A stretch of DNA of 64,000 nucleotides from Paracidovorax konjaci (GTDB lineage Bacteria > Pseudomonadota > Gammaproteobacteria > Burkholderiales > Burkholderiaceae_C). The notes under the pieces were generated by a model. It worked only from the letters and a program-made list of their open reading frames with translations, made no database searches and was not told where the DNA came from. Positions 20,358-29,464 of this stretch are shown piece by piece. The position numbers were made by a program, and so were the translations under genes. Numbering within the stretch: the first letter of the stretch is position 1; each line of letters begins with the position of its first letter. The stretch covers positions 1-64,000 of the forward strand of contig NZ_FOMQ01000008.1 in NCBI RefSeq assembly GCF_900112675.1, written 5' to 3'.

Positions 20358-20648
20358 AAACAAGTCTCCTTGGCACGTTGAAATAAACGCCGTCGCCTCG
20401 GGACATCGAGGTGGCGGCCCGACGGATGGGGGAGCTCATGCATGCGCTGTCAAATCCACTATGCGCCCCACTGCCTCGAATTGCAATCCCGACCGCGGGG
20501 CGCCCGGGGATACTGCTGTTACAGATGACCGGCGCGCCCGGCGGGGCCAAAATGGGCGGGCTGTACAGGAGGGGGCGCCCTAGAATCCGGCAGTCACCCG
20601 CCCTCCGCCGCGCGGGCTCCGGATTACCGCTTGCAACCCTTTCACACC
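20358..20648. other. Divergent promoter region between hpf and purC
   Basis: A 291-bp gap. In many related bacteria rpoN precedes hpf, but no rpoN coding sequence is visible here. The purC side holds TAGAAT at 20581-20586, a plausible -10. I see no riboswitch or clear operator. Confidence 0.5.
20581..20586 (+). promoter_or_regulatory. Candidate purC -10 element
   Basis: TAGAAT lies 62 bp before the purC ATG. The matching -35 region is GC-rich and weak, as for several promoters in this window. Confidence 0.4.
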
Positions 20649-21572
20649 ATGACCCTGTCCAGCTCCCCCGCCCTGCACACCTCGTCCCTGGCTTCGCTGC
20701 CGCTTCTCGCGCGGGGCAAGGTCCGCGACAACTACGCCGTGGGCGACGACCGCATCCTCATGGTGGCCAGCGACCGGATCTCGGCGTTCGACGTCATCAT
20801 GGGCGAGCCCATTCCCGGCAAGGGCGAGCTGCTCACGCAGATGGCGCTGTTCTGGTTCGACAAGCTCGGCCACCTGTGCCCCACGCACCTGACCGGCGAA
20901 GCGCCGGAGAGCGTGGTGTCCGCCGAGGAAGCCGCGCAGGTGCGCGGCCGCTCCATGCTCGTGCAGCGCCTGCGCCCGATCCCGGTGGAGGCCGTGGTGC
21001 GCGGCTACTTGGCCGGCAGCGGCTGGAAGGAATACCAGGCCACCCGCTCGGTCTGCGGCGTGCAGTTGCCCGAAGGGCTCACGAATGCGTCGCGCCTGCC
21101 GCAGCCCATCTACACGCCGGCCGCCAAGGCCGCGATGGGCGAGCACGACGAGAACATCACGTTCGAGCGCACCGTGGAGATGGTGGGCATCGAGCTGGCC
21201 ACGAAGATCCGCGACACCAGCATCGCGCTCTACGAAGCGGCAGCGGCCATCGCGCTGAAGAAGGGCATGATCATCGCCGACACCAAGTTCGAGTTCGGCC
21301 TGGCGCCCGACGACACGCTGGTGCTGATGGACGAGGTGCTCACGCCCGACAGTTCGCGCTACTGGCCCGTCGAAGGCTACGAGGCCGCCCTGGCCGCCGG
21401 CGAGAACCCGCCCAGCTACGACAAGCAGTTCGTGCGCGACTGGCTGGAGCAGGCCCAGGTGAATGGCGCGCCGTGGAACAAGAGCGCGCCGGCGCCGCGC
21501 CTGCCGCGCGAGGTGGTCGAGAAGACGGCCGCCAAGTACCGCGAAGCCCTGGAACGCCTGACCGCCGCCTGA
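20649..21572 (+). CDS. purC: Phosphoribosylaminoimidazole-succinocarboxamide synthase
   Basis: SAICAR synthase, adding aspartate to CAIR in purine synthesis. The 307-aa length matches the long bacterial/yeast-like type. Motifs are [31 protein letters not shown] near residue 20, [18 protein letters not shown] near 115, and [10 protein letters not shown] near 210. I used the ATG at 20649; a TTG six codons upstream is unlikely. The purE and purK genes are 2 kb away on the same strand. Confidence 0.96.
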   Translation: MTLSSSPALHTSSLASLPLLARGKVRDNYAVGDDRILMVASDRISAFDVIMGEPIPGKGELLTQMALFWFDKLGHLCPTHLTGEAPESVVSAEEAAQVRGRSMLVQRLRPIPVEAVVRGYLAGSGWKEYQATRSVCGVQLPEGLTNASRLPQPIYTPAAKAAMGEHDENITFERTVEMVGIELATKIRDTSIALYEAAAAIALKKGMIIADTKFEFGLAPDDTLVLMDEVLTPDSSRYWPVEGYEAALAAGENPPSYDKQFVRDWLEQAQVNGAPWNKSAPAPRLPREVVEKTAAKYREALERLTAA

Positions 21573-21601
21573 AGCCTGCGCCTGCCGGCCGTGCCGCCCG
21601 C

Positions 21602-22477
21602 TCAACGCGCGGCGGAATGCGGCTCGGGCGCCTCGAAGCGCAGCAGGGCCCGGTCTTCGTTGGCGCCGCGGCCCAGGAGCGTCAGTTCGCGCCCTTCGAT
21701 GCGGTAGCGCTGGGCCGCGCGCAGCGCTTCCAGGAAGAGTCCTTCGGCCAGCCCCGTGTCCAGGCAGAGCTGCAGCCCCGATTCGACCGCGCCGATCCGC
21801 AGGCCCTCCCCCGCCACTTCATAGGCCCCCACGAACCGGTTGCACCCCCCGGAGCCCGCCACACGCCCCTCCTCCGGCAGCAGCACCAGATGCGCATCCG
21901 TCCGGCCGGCCGGCGTGGGCGGCATGGCCAATCCATCGATCTCGACGAGCTTCCAGTAGGTCTGCGCGAGCGGCACGGCCGCCTGCGCGGTGGCGGCGTT
22001 GCGCGGCAGCGGCTGCAGGGACACGTCGACCCGCCGGTAGGCCGGATCGCGCTGCAGCGGGTGCACGCCGTCGCTGGACATCCAGGCGACGCCGTTCAAG
22101 GACACCTGCGCCCGCACCACGTAGCGCCGGTCGGGCCGCACCTGCGCGGCACGGTAGGGAATGCGCAGGTCGACCGGCAGGCGCTCGAACGGATCGACGA
22201 TCTGGCGGCCCACGACGGTGGGCGGGGCTTCGGCGTCGGACACGTCGAGCAGGACCGCTTCGAACGTTCCGCCCGGGGGCAGTTGGAAGCGCAACCGGGA
22301 GAAAGCGGTGCCGGTGACCACCGCATCGGGCGGCGGCGGCAACCCCGCACAGCCCGCCAGGCACAGGGCCAGCACACCTGCCAGCCACGGGAGGCCGCGG
22401 CGAAGGCCCCCTGCCCGCCCGGTGTGGGCACCCGTGCCGCCGCCCGAAGCCGGCGCGGGGGCCTGCGCCATGCGCAT
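21602..22477 (-). CDS. YbaY/META domain lipoprotein
   Basis: A predicted 291-aa envelope lipoprotein with lipobox LAGC. After the Cys, a YbaY-type domain (roughly residues 50-155, VVTGTAFSRLRFQLPPGGTFEAVLLDVSDA onward) is followed by a META/HslJ domain (YWKLVEIDGLAM, then GSGGCNRFVGAYEV). The two families occur separately in E. coli, so this is a fusion. Either ATG (22477 or 22471) or a GTG at 22489 could start it. It begins at the end of cnoX, suggesting one transcript. The function is unknown; META proteins are often linked to envelope stress. Confidence 0.82.
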   Translation of the reverse strand: MRMAQAPAPASGGGTGAHTGRAGGLRRGLPWLAGVLALCLAGCAGLPPPPDAVVTGTAFSRLRFQLPPGGTFEAVLLDVSDAEAPPTVVGRQIVDPFERLPVDLRIPYRAAQVRPDRRYVVRAQVSLNGVAWMSSDGVHPLQRDPAYRRVDVSLQPLPRNAATAQAAVPLAQTYWKLVEIDGLAMPPTPAGRTDAHLVLLPEEGRVAGSGGCNRFVGAYEVAGEGLRIGAVESGLQLCLDTGLAEGLFLEALRAAQRYRIEGRELTLLGRGANEDRALLRFEAPEPHSAAR

Positions 22478-22490
22478 CGCCAGGGTCACA

Positions 22491-23399
22491 TCAGCTCAGC
22501 ACCACGCTGGAGAGGCGCCGCCGGTAGGTGGCCACGACGGGGTCTTCGGGCGGGATCTGGCCTTCGGCGACCTTGATCCGGGGCGGCTCGATGACTTCGA
22601 GCACGGCCACATAGGTCTTGCGGGCGGCTTCGTCGTTCCAGGCCTTGTCGCGCATGAGGATTTCGAGCAGCTCGTCCATGGCGTCCGTCCAGCGCTGGTG
22701 GGCGATGAGCCAGCGGGCGCGCCCGAAGCGCGCATCGAAATCGCGCTTGTTGGCCGCGATCCTGGCATCGAAACCCTCCGATGCCGCCGGATCTATTGAA
22801 TCTTTTGCTACGAAATCAATAGCATCCATCCAGACCTTGAGTGCGCCCAGCTTGCGCGACGTGGCGGCCTTGGCGATGACCGGAGCGAACGCGACCTTGG
22901 CATCGTCCACACGGCCGAGCTGGAGCAGGAGCTTCACGTAGTCGAAGCGCGCATCGTCGTTGGCCGGGTCGGTGGCCACCGCGTGCTGCAGCTTCTCGAG
23001 GGCCGTGTCGGTGTCGCCGTCCTCGAGCGCCTCCTGAGCGGCCTCTTCCTCGGCCTCGGCCAGCGCTTCCTCGGGGCTCGGCACGTGCTTGTCGAGGAAG
23101 GCCCGGACCTGCCCCTCGGGCTGCGCGCCCATGAAGCCGTCCACCGGCTGGCCGTTCATCAGGAGCACACAGGTGGGAATGCTGCGGATGCCGAACATCG
23201 CGGCGATCTGCTGCTCCTGGTCGGAATCGATCTTCACGAGCTTGAAGCGGCCCGCGTACTCGGTCTCCAGCTTTTCCAGGATGGGACCGAGCGATTTGCA
23301 CGGGCCGCACCACGGGGCCCAGAAGTCCACCAGCACGGGGACTTCCATGGAGGCGGCGATGACTTCGGCTTCGAAATTCTCTACGGTGACGTCGATCAT
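22491..23399 (-). CDS. cnoX: Thioredoxin-TPR chaperedoxin CnoX (YbbN)
   Basis: A 302-aa protein with an N-terminal thioredoxin domain (1-110) and a C-terminal tetratricopeptide region (about 120-290). In the family it protects proteins during oxidative stress and hands them to GroEL/DnaK. The active-site motif is WCGPC (Cys31, Cys34), so unlike the E. coli protein (SQHC) it should be redox active. The acidic stretch [20 protein letters not shown] links the domains. A copy of the window's repeat lies inside the C-terminal coding part. Confidence 0.92.
   Translation of the reverse strand: MIDVTVENFEAEVIAASMEVPVLVDFWAPWCGPCKSLGPILEKLETEYAGRFKLVKIDSDQEQQIAAMFGIRSIPTCVLLMNGQPVDGFMGAQPEGQVRAFLDKHVPSPEEALAEAEEEAAQEALEDGDTDTALEKLQHAVATDPANDDARFDYVKLLLQLGRVDDAKVAFAPVIAKAATSRKLGALKVWMDAIDFVAKDSIDPAASEGFDARIAANKRDFDARFGRARWLIAHQRWTDAMDELLEILMRDKAWNDEAARKTYVAVLEVIEPPRIKVAEGQIPPEDPVVATYRRRLSSVVLS
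22774..22825 (+). repeat. Repeat copy inside cnoX coding sequence
   Basis: The plus strand reads CGATGCCGCC, ATCTATTGAAT, then arms TTGCTA and TAGCA around CGAAATCAA. This keeps both modules of the repeat at 11671 and 59270 while coding on the other strand for the cnoX segment [18 protein letters not shown]. Confidence 0.65.
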
Positions 23400-23443
23400 T
23401 GGTGTCCAGGGGGGCGAAGGCGCACCGGGCGGCGCGCCAAAAG

Positions 23444-23449
23444 TAAAAT
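23444..23449 (+). promoter_or_regulatory. Candidate purE -10 element
   Basis: TAAAAT, 51 bp before the purE ATG in the 100-bp cnoX/purE gap, is close to the -10 consensus. The -35 region is weak. Confidence 0.45.
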
Positions 23450-23499
23450 CGCGGGTTCCACTTCGGCGGGCGTGCATGGCGCGCGCGCCCCAACTCCAC

Positions 23500-23997
23500 A
23501 TGAAACCCATCCAGATCGGTGTGGTCATGGGCTCCAGCAGCGACTGGGAGACCATGCAGCACGCAGTGCAGATTCTCCAGCAATTCGACATCGCCCACGA
23601 AGCGCGCGTGGTCTCGGCCCACCGCATGCCCGACGACATGTTCGCGTATGCCGAATCCGCCGCACAGCGTGGCCTGAAGGCGATCATCGCCGGGGCCGGG
23701 GGCGCGGCCCACCTGCCGGGCATGCTCGCGGCCAAGACCCCCGTGCCGGTGCTCGGCGTGCCGGTGGCCAGCCGCCATCTGCAGGGCGTCGATTCGCTGC
23801 ACAGCATCGTGCAGATGCCCAAGGGCATCCCTGTCGCCACCTTCGCGATCGGCACGGCCGGCGCGGCCAACGCAGCGCTCTTCGCCGTCGCCCTGCTGGC
23901 CAACGAAGACCCGGCCCTGCGCGGGCGCCTGGAGGCCTTCCGCCGCGAGCAGACCGAAGCGGCACGCGCGATGGCGCTTCCGCCGGTGGCCGCATGA
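23500..23997 (+). CDS. purE: 5-(carboxyamino)imidazole ribonucleotide mutase
   Basis: Converts N5-CAIR to CAIR in purine synthesis. The 165-aa protein is the class I form: [15 protein letters not shown] near residue 9, [14 protein letters not shown] near 39 and [14 protein letters not shown] near 66. The start ATG at 23500 is internal to a long open frame; the upstream part is antisense to cnoX. Its stop overlaps the purK start (ATGA), so the two are translationally coupled. Confidence 0.97.
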   Translation: MKPIQIGVVMGSSSDWETMQHAVQILQQFDIAHEARVVSAHRMPDDMFAYAESAAQRGLKAIIAGAGGAAHLPGMLAAKTPVPVLGVPVASRHLQGVDSLHSIVQMPKGIPVATFAIGTAGAANAALFAVALLANEDPALRGRLEAFRREQTEAARAMALPPVAA

Positions 23998-25175
23998 GCG
24001 CGCCCGACGACACGCAGCAGCGCCCGCTGCTGCCCGGGGCCACGCTGGGCGTGCTGGGCGGCGGCCAGCTGGGCCGCATGTTCGCGCATGCCGCGCAGGC
24101 CATGGGCTATTTCACGGCGGTGCTCGACCCGGATGCCGACAGCCCCGCAGGCCGCATCAGCCACCACCATGTGCAGACGGCCTACGAAGACCCGGACGGG
24201 CTCGCCCGGCTGGCCGCGCTGTCGGACGCCGTCACCACCGAATTCGAGAACGTGCCCGCGCAGGCGCTGCGCATGCTGGGTGCCGAGCGCCCTGTGGCGC
24301 CGGCCGCCGACGCCGTGGCCATCGCGCAGGACCGGGCACAGGAAAAAGCCCATTTCGTGCGCTGCGGCGTGCCCTGTGCGCCCTATGCCGTGATCGAGGC
24401 GGCAGACCAGCTCGAAGCCGCCTCCGCCGGGCTGCTGCCCGGCATCCTGAAGACCGCGCGGCTCGGCTACGACGGCAAGGGCCAGGCCCGTGTGGCCACG
24501 CCCGCCGAACTCGCCGCCGCCTGGAGCGGCATGGGCGGCGTGGCGTGCGTGCTCGAAAAGCGCCTGCCGCTGGCTTTCGAATGCTCGGTGATCGTGGCCC
24601 GCGGCCGGGACGGCGCCTGCGTGCACCTGCCGGTGCAGCGCAACCTGCACCGCGACGGCATCCTGGCCGTGACCGAGGTGCATGAAGGAAATGTGCCCGA
24701 TGCCGTCGCGAAACAAGCGGTTTCTGCTGCGAAATCGATAGCAGACGGCCTGGCTTACGTCGGCGTGCTGTGCGTGGAGTTCTTCGTGCTGGACGACGGC
24801 GCGCTGGTGGTCAACGAGATCGCGCCCCGCCCCCACAACAGCGGGCACTACAGCCAGAACGCCTGCGACGTGTCGCAGTTCGAGCTGCAGGTGCGCGCCA
24901 TGGCGGGGCTGCCGCTCGTGCAGCCGCACCAGCACAGCGCGGCCGTGATGCTGAATCTGCTGGGCGACCTCTGGTTCACGCAGGGCGCGGCGGCCCGCAC
25001 GCCCGCCTGGGAAGCGGTGCTGGCCCTGCCCGGCATCCACCTGCACCTGTACGGCAAGGCGGACGCCAAGCCGGGCCGCAAGATGGGCCACCTCAACATC
25101 ACCGCGCCCACCGCCGACGCCGCGCGCGCGACGGCGCTGCAGGCCGCGGCGCTGCTGGGCATCGCGCCGTTCTGA
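23994..25175 (+). CDS. purK: 5-(carboxyamino)imidazole ribonucleotide synthase
   Basis: ATP-dependent carboxylation of AIR to N5-CAIR, feeding PurE. The 393-aa ATP-grasp protein has [17 protein letters not shown] near residue 19, [14 protein letters not shown] near 155, and [26 protein letters not shown] near 270. It overlaps purE by four bases. A repeat-like stretch occurs within the coding sequence at about 24696-24744. Confidence 0.96.
   Translation: MSAPDDTQQRPLLPGATLGVLGGGQLGRMFAHAAQAMGYFTAVLDPDADSPAGRISHHHVQTAYEDPDGLARLAALSDAVTTEFENVPAQALRMLGAERPVAPAADAVAIAQDRAQEKAHFVRCGVPCAPYAVIEAADQLEAASAGLLPGILKTARLGYDGKGQARVATPAELAAAWSGMGGVACVLEKRLPLAFECSVIVARGRDGACVHLPVQRNLHRDGILAVTEVHEGNVPDAVAKQAVSAAKSIADGLAYVGVLCVEFFVLDDGALVVNEIAPRPHNSGHYSQNACDVSQFELQVRAMAGLPLVQPHQHSAAVMLNLLGDLWFTQGAAARTPAWEAVLALPGIHLHLYGKADAKPGRKMGHLNITAPTADAARATALQAAALLGIAPF
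24696..24744 (+). repeat. Degenerate repeat-like segment inside purK
   Basis: CCCGATGCCG is followed after a spacer by TGCT-GCGAAATCGAT-AGCA, the same two-module layout as the copy in cnoX, with more mismatches. It codes for [18 protein letters not shown], which fits the family alignment without an obvious insertion, so this copy may be chance or an old remnant. Confidence 0.35.
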
Positions 25176-25192
25176 CCGAAGAAGCCATTGCC

Positions 25193-26203
25193 ATGATCCT
25201 CGACGGCCAGCTTTCCACCTCCGTCGCCGCGGCGGCCCGGGCGCTGCGGGCGGGCGAACTGCTCGGACTGCCCACGGAGACCGTCTACGGTCTCGCCGCG
25301 GATGCCGCGAGCGATGCCGCGGTGGCGCGGATCTTCGAGGCCAAGGGGCGCCCGAGCGACCACCCGCTGATCGTGCACGTGGCCGGCCCCGAGGGCATCG
25401 CGCACTTCGCGCAGTCGGTTCCGCCGTTCGCCGAAGCGCTGGTGCGCGCGTTCTGGCCCGGGCCGCTCACCCTCATCCTGCCGCGCCGCCCGGGCGTGGC
25501 CGCCGCGGCGGCGGGCGGGCAGGACAGCGTGGGCCTGCGCTGCCCCTCGCACCCGGTGGCACGCGCCGTGCTGCAGGCCTGCGCCGCGGACGATCCCGCC
25601 CTGGAGGGCGCCCCCGTGTGGGGCGTGGCCGCGCCCAGCGCCAACCGCTTCGGCCGCGTGAGCCCGACCACCGCCGGACATGTGCGCAGCGAATTCGGAG
25701 ACGCCCTGCTGGTGCTCGATGGCGGCGCGTGCGATGTGGGCATCGAGTCCACCATCGTCGATTGCACGCGCGGCGTGCCGGTGCTGCTGCGCCCCGGGGC
25801 GATCACGCGCGCGCAGATCGAGTCGGCCTGCGGCCTGGCGCCGCTCTCGAAGGAAGACCTGCCCTCGCACACGCCCCGCGCCTCGGGCACGCTGGAGGCG
25901 CACTACGCGCCCCATGCCAAGGTGCGCCTGATGGAGGCCAAGGCGCTGCAGACCGGGCTGGAGCTGCTGGGCGCCGACGCGGCGCACTTGGCCGTGTATG
26001 CGCGCACTCCGCTGCGCTCGCCCTCGCCGCGCGTGCTGGTGCGCCGCATGCCCGCGCACGCCGCGGCGGCCGCGCAGGAACTTTTCGCCGCCCTGCGGGA
26101 CTTCGATGACGCGGGTGTGAAGCTCATCTGGATCGAGACCCCGCCCGCAACCCCCGATTGGGAGGGCGTGCGTGACCGGCTGCAAAGGGCAGCGGCCGCG
26201 TAG
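25193..26203 (+). CDS. tsaC: L-threonylcarbamoyladenylate synthase, Sua5 type
   Basis: Makes threonylcarbamoyl-AMP for t6A37 modification of ANN-decoding tRNAs; TsaB, a partner in the next step, is encoded at 31147. The 336-aa product is the long Sua5 form: a YrdC domain (LLGLPTETVYGLAADA near 25, KGRPSDHPLIVHV near 52, APSANRFGRVSPTTA near 145) plus a C-terminal Sua5 domain. SGTLEAHYAPHA near 233 marks the linker. It starts 17 bp after purK. Confidence 0.93.
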   Translation: MILDGQLSTSVAAAARALRAGELLGLPTETVYGLAADAASDAAVARIFEAKGRPSDHPLIVHVAGPEGIAHFAQSVPPFAEALVRAFWPGPLTLILPRRPGVAAAAAGGQDSVGLRCPSHPVARAVLQACAADDPALEGAPVWGVAAPSANRFGRVSPTTAGHVRSEFGDALLVLDGGACDVGIESTIVDCTRGVPVLLRPGAITRAQIESACGLAPLSKEDLPSHTPRASGTLEAHYAPHAKVRLMEAKALQTGLELLGADAAHLAVYARTPLRSPSPRVLVRRMPAHAAAAAQELFAALRDFDDAGVKLIWIETPPATPDWEGVRDRLQRAAAA

Positions 26204-26309
26204 CCCGAGGGCACACGCGCCGCCAAAGCCCGCCGGTGACACGCCCGGTTGCAAAGCCTTACGGCGCCAGTCGTTACACTCTTGCTCAATTTTTCTGGAG
26301 AACCAACCC

Positions 26310-27260
26310 ATGGCAGCAAATTGGATGCGCCGCTCTTTCCTGGTCGCCGCCTGCGCGTCGGCTGCCCTCGTGGCGGCCTGCGGCTCCAGCACCACGGAAT
26401 CGGCGCTGACGCCGGACCGCATCGTCACTTTCGGTGACGCCTTCACCGACGTCGGCCAGAACGGCGCCCGCTACACCGTCAACGACGGCTCCATCAACAA
26501 CTGGACGCTGCAGATCGCCAACAACTACGGCCGCACGCTCACGCCTTCCTCCGCAGGCGGCACGGCCTACGCGCGCGGCAATGCGCGCGTGACGGCTTCG
26601 ACCGACGCCGCCGGCGGCTCGGCGCCGTCCACCACCCAGCAGATCACCACCTTCCTCGCGTCCAACACGCTGGGTGACAACAACGTGGTCCTGATGAACG
26701 GCGGCATCAGCGACATCATCGCGGGCATGGCGGCCGTCACCGCCGGCACGATGACGAGCGACCAGTTCCTCACGGCCTCCGCCACCGCGGGGCGCGAACT
26801 CGCCGCGCAGGTGCGCCGCCTGTCCGACGCGGGCGCCAGGCACGTGGTGGTGATCGGCACGTACGACCTGGGCAAGAGCCCCTGGGCCGTGTCGATCAAC
26901 CAGCAGAGCCTGTTGAGCACCGCCAGCACCCGCTTCAACCAGGCGCTGCTCGTGGCCATCGAAGACCTCGGCAAGACCGTGCTGTACGTGGACCTCGAGT
27001 ACTACGGCAATCTCTTCATCAACTCGCCGGGCGGCTACAGCTTCGAGAACAAGGACGTCCCGGTCTGCACCTCGGTGGCCTCGGACAACGCCATCGGCAT
27101 CGGCACCGGCCAGGTCAGCTCGCTGCAGTGCAACACGGGCACGCTGGTGAGCGGCGCCTCGCAGGACCGCTACGTGTTCGCCGACCGCGTGTACTTCACG
27201 CCGTCCGCCCACCGCCAGTTCGGCACCTACGCCTACGACCGCCTGCGCGCCCGCTGGTGA
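26310..27260 (+). CDS. SGNH/GDSL-like lipoprotein lacking catalytic residues
   Basis: A 316-aa predicted lipoprotein (lipobox VAAC, Cys24) with the SGNH-hydrolase fold. The catalytic positions are changed: the nucleophile motif GDS reads GDA (Ala44), GGxND reads GGISD (Ser134 for Asn), and DxxHP reads DRVYF (Asp292 kept, Tyr295 for His). Only the block II glycine and the Asp remain. The intact neighbour at 28077 makes the alignment easy. The frame is undamaged and has its own terminator, so it is a maintained pseudoenzyme, perhaps a binding protein, and not a decayed gene. Confidence 0.85.
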   Translation: MAANWMRRSFLVAACASAALVAACGSSTTESALTPDRIVTFGDAFTDVGQNGARYTVNDGSINNWTLQIANNYGRTLTPSSAGGTAYARGNARVTASTDAAGGSAPSTTQQITTFLASNTLGDNNVVLMNGGISDIIAGMAAVTAGTMTSDQFLTASATAGRELAAQVRRLSDAGARHVVVIGTYDLGKSPWAVSINQQSLLSTASTRFNQALLVAIEDLGKTVLYVDLEYYGNLFINSPGGYSFENKDVPVCTSVASDNAIGIGTGQVSSLQCNTGTLVSGASQDRYVFADRVYFTPSAHRQFGTYAYDRLRARW

Positions 27261-27308
27261 TGCGCCTGCCGGCCGTCGGCCGGCACGCAGAGCCCCCAAA
27301 CCCCAAAG

Positions 27309-27336
27309 AAAAAGCCGACCCTTGGGTCGGCTTTTT
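27309..27336. terminator. Bidirectional intrinsic terminator
   Basis: GCCGACCC and GGGTCGGC form a perfect 8-bp stem with a TT loop, flanked by five A and five T, so it works in both directions. It separates the convergent SGNH-like gene and ompW. Confidence 0.9.
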
Positions 27337-27357
27337 GCATGGTGCGCGGCGCGCCGG

Positions 27358-28056
27358 TCAGAAGCGGTAGCCGATGCCCACCGAGAACACGTTGGGATTG
27401 AGCCGGATGTTGATGGACTGCCCGCTCGACAGGTGCGTCGTGGTCTTCAGGAAGCTCTTGTAGTAGGCCGCATCGACGAACCAGCGCTCGTTGAAATTCC
27501 ACACGAAGCCGACCTGCGGCGTGATGCCCCATTTGTCGTCAATGGAGGCCGTCGTGGGGTTCGCAGGCGTGCCGCCCGTGAGCCCGTTCAGCGCGGCGGT
27601 GGTGCGCTCCTTGAAGAACTTGGCGTAGGTCACGCCCAGTCCCACGTAGGGACGGAACGCGGAATTCGCCTCGCCGAAGCGGTACTGCGCGAACACCGTG
27701 GCCGGGATCACCTTGGTTTCGCCGACCTTGCCCACGCCCGCGATCGCGCCGGTGCCCTGGAACTCGTGCTTGAACGGCAGTCCCAGCGGCACGTCGATGG
27801 CCCAGTTGTCGGTGACCATGTAGTTGATGCCGCCCGTCAGCGCCGTGTCCGAGCCCACGTCCACCGTGGTCCCCGGAAAGCTCGGGGCCGAGAGGTTGCC
27901 GCTCTTGACCTGGGGTGCGATGTGGGTGAAACCGGCACGCACGCTCCAGGTGCCGGCGACCTGCGCGGATGCGCTGCCGCAGGCCAGCAGGGCCAGTGCG
28001 CCGGCTGCGAGCGCAGCGGCGGTGCGGGGGGAAGGAGAAGAGAAGATTTGGGCCAT
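27358..28056 (-). CDS. ompW: OmpW family outer membrane protein
   Basis: A small eight-stranded outer-membrane barrel; the family is linked to uptake of small hydrophobic compounds and stress. The 232-aa precursor has a signal peptide ending in GSASA, then VAGTWSVRAGFTHIAPQ, GLPFKHEFQGTGAIAGVGKVGETKVIPATVFAQYRF, and a C-terminal YRF typical of barrel proteins. The start is the ATG at 28056. It follows the SGNH hydrolase gene by 20 bp, so the two probably share a transcript. Confidence 0.92.
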   Translation of the reverse strand: MAQIFSSPSPRTAAALAAGALALLACGSASAQVAGTWSVRAGFTHIAPQVKSGNLSAPSFPGTTVDVGSDTALTGGINYMVTDNWAIDVPLGLPFKHEFQGTGAIAGVGKVGETKVIPATVFAQYRFGEANSAFRPYVGLGVTYAKFFKERTTAALNGLTGGTPANPTTASIDDKWGITPQVGFVWNFNERWFVDAAYYKSFLKTTTHLSSGQSINIRLNPNVFSVGIGYRF

Positions 28057-28076
28057 GGGAATCACTCCGTTCCGCT

Positions 28077-29228
28077 TCAGAGCCAGCCCGCCGATGCGAG
28101 CGAACGTGCCACCAGCTGGGCCATCAGTTGGTGGCCGTAGGGCGTGGGATGGAAGCTGTCGGCGAAGCCATAGCTCTTCCACCAGTCGGCGCCGCCGGTG
28201 GCTCCCGCGGGCGGAGTGGTGGCCGAGAGCGCGGCGGACGTGCAGGTCGGGAAGGTGTAGGTCGGCAGGCCATCGCTGCCGGTGCCCGTGACCGGGCAGG
28301 CCGGCGTGGTGGTGTTGGTCAGCTGGTACTGCGACGGGTTGGTCGCCTGGTCCTTGAACGAGGCGTAGAAGTCCACCACGGTGAGGCGGCTGTCCGAACC
28401 CAGGGCCGTGACCAGCCGCGCGTTGAATGCCTGCACCCAGCCGTCGAACACCGCTTCGGCCTGCGCGGCCGCGGCCGCGCCGTTGGCGGCGGAAATGCGG
28501 GCCAGCACCGAGCGGAAACGCGGCGTGAGCGTGATGCCGGGGGCGTTGAGCACGGCCACCCGCTTGGCGCCCTTGTCCAGGACGTTGGTGCGGATCGTGC
28601 CGGCGAATTGCGTGGCCAGCGCCTGCATGTACAGCCCGCCCACTTGCGCGAGGCCGGTGGCGCCGCCCGCGAACGCATTGGTCACGGTGGTGGCGTCGAG
28701 CACCGTCAGCAGCAGCGCGCGGTACGAGGCGCCGCTGTCGGTGGAGACGCGCAGGTAGGCACCGATGAGGTCGGCCGCATCGTTGCCGCCGCCGTCGATC
28801 AGGACGAGATCGCCGTCCGCGAAGCCCGCCGTGCCCGCATCCCGGATCTGCTGGGTGATCGATGCGGGCGACGTGGGCGCGGAGAAATTGTTGATGCGCC
28901 CGCCGCCCACTGCGTAGTTGGTGCAGTTGGCGCGTGCCGCGAAGGTGGTGCCGTTGGACTGGTAGTGCGCGCACAGGGTCTGGTCATAGTTCGCGGCGAC
29001 GCGCTCGGGCCAGATCGCCGTGGAACCCGAGCCCGTGGGCGCCGAACCCTGCACGGTGAACTTGAAGCCGAAGGTGCCGCTGTCGGCCAGGCTGTCGCCC
29101 ATGACCTTCACGGAGGTCACGCGCGCCGCGGGCGTGGTGTCGGACCCGCCGCCGCCGCAGGCCGCGAGAAGACAGGCCGCGGCCAGTACGGACCAGGACG
29201 CTCTGTTGTGGATGGTTTTAGAGATCAC
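28077..29228 (-). CDS. SGNH/GDSL family lipoprotein hydrolase
   Basis: A 383-aa secreted lipoprotein (lipobox LAAC, Cys24) with an intact SGNH active site: GDSLADSG (Ser46), NYAVGGGR (block II Gly), IDGGGND (Asn149) and DSFHP (Asp357, His360). It should be an esterase or lipase of the cell envelope. The start is a GTG with GGAG seven bases before it. An inverted repeat GCACG-AC-CGTGC lies just upstream (29254-29265). It precedes ompW and has an inactive paralogue 0.8 kb away. Confidence 0.88.
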   Translation of the reverse strand: MISKTIHNRASWSVLAAACLLAACGGGGSDTTPAARVTSVKVMGDSLADSGTFGFKFTVQGSAPTGSGSTAIWPERVAANYDQTLCAHYQSNGTTFAARANCTNYAVGGGRINNFSAPTSPASITQQIRDAGTAGFADGDLVLIDGGGNDAADLIGAYLRVSTDSGASYRALLLTVLDATTVTNAFAGGATGLAQVGGLYMQALATQFAGTIRTNVLDKGAKRVAVLNAPGITLTPRFRSVLARISAANGAAAAAQAEAVFDGWVQAFNARLVTALGSDSRLTVVDFYASFKDQATNPSQYQLTNTTTPACPVTGTGSDGLPTYTFPTCTSAALSATTPPAGATGGADWWKSYGFADSFHPTPYGHQLMAQLVARSLASAGWL

Positions 29229-29464
29229 GTTTGCTCCGTCAGGTTACAAAAAAGCACGACCGTGCGTTTTACGGGGACCCATCGTAATCCCGCAGGCCGC
29301 CCGGCACGACAGGGGAACTACCGATATCCGTGCCGCCGCCGTGCAGGGCGCCAGCGCTGCGCGGGACCGGCCATGTTGCACCCTCCCGGGCCGGCGCGCC
29401 CTGCACCTGCCGCCCCGCAGCGAAACGCCCGTTGATCGCTGGCATGAACGAAGAACGAAGGCGG

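Noticed and set aside
20371-20386. TGGCACGTTGAAATA as a sigma-54 promoter near hpf
   Set aside because: It matches the -24 half but lacks the TTGC at -12, and it points toward purC, not hpf.
22774-22825. Repeat copy in cnoX as a gene-breaking insertion
   Set aside because: The frame is open throughout and the C-terminal domain continues normally after it.
27309-27336. Hairpin as a member of the 50-bp repeat family
   Set aside because: Its stem sequence and flanking A/T runs are those of a classical terminator and share no module with the repeat.
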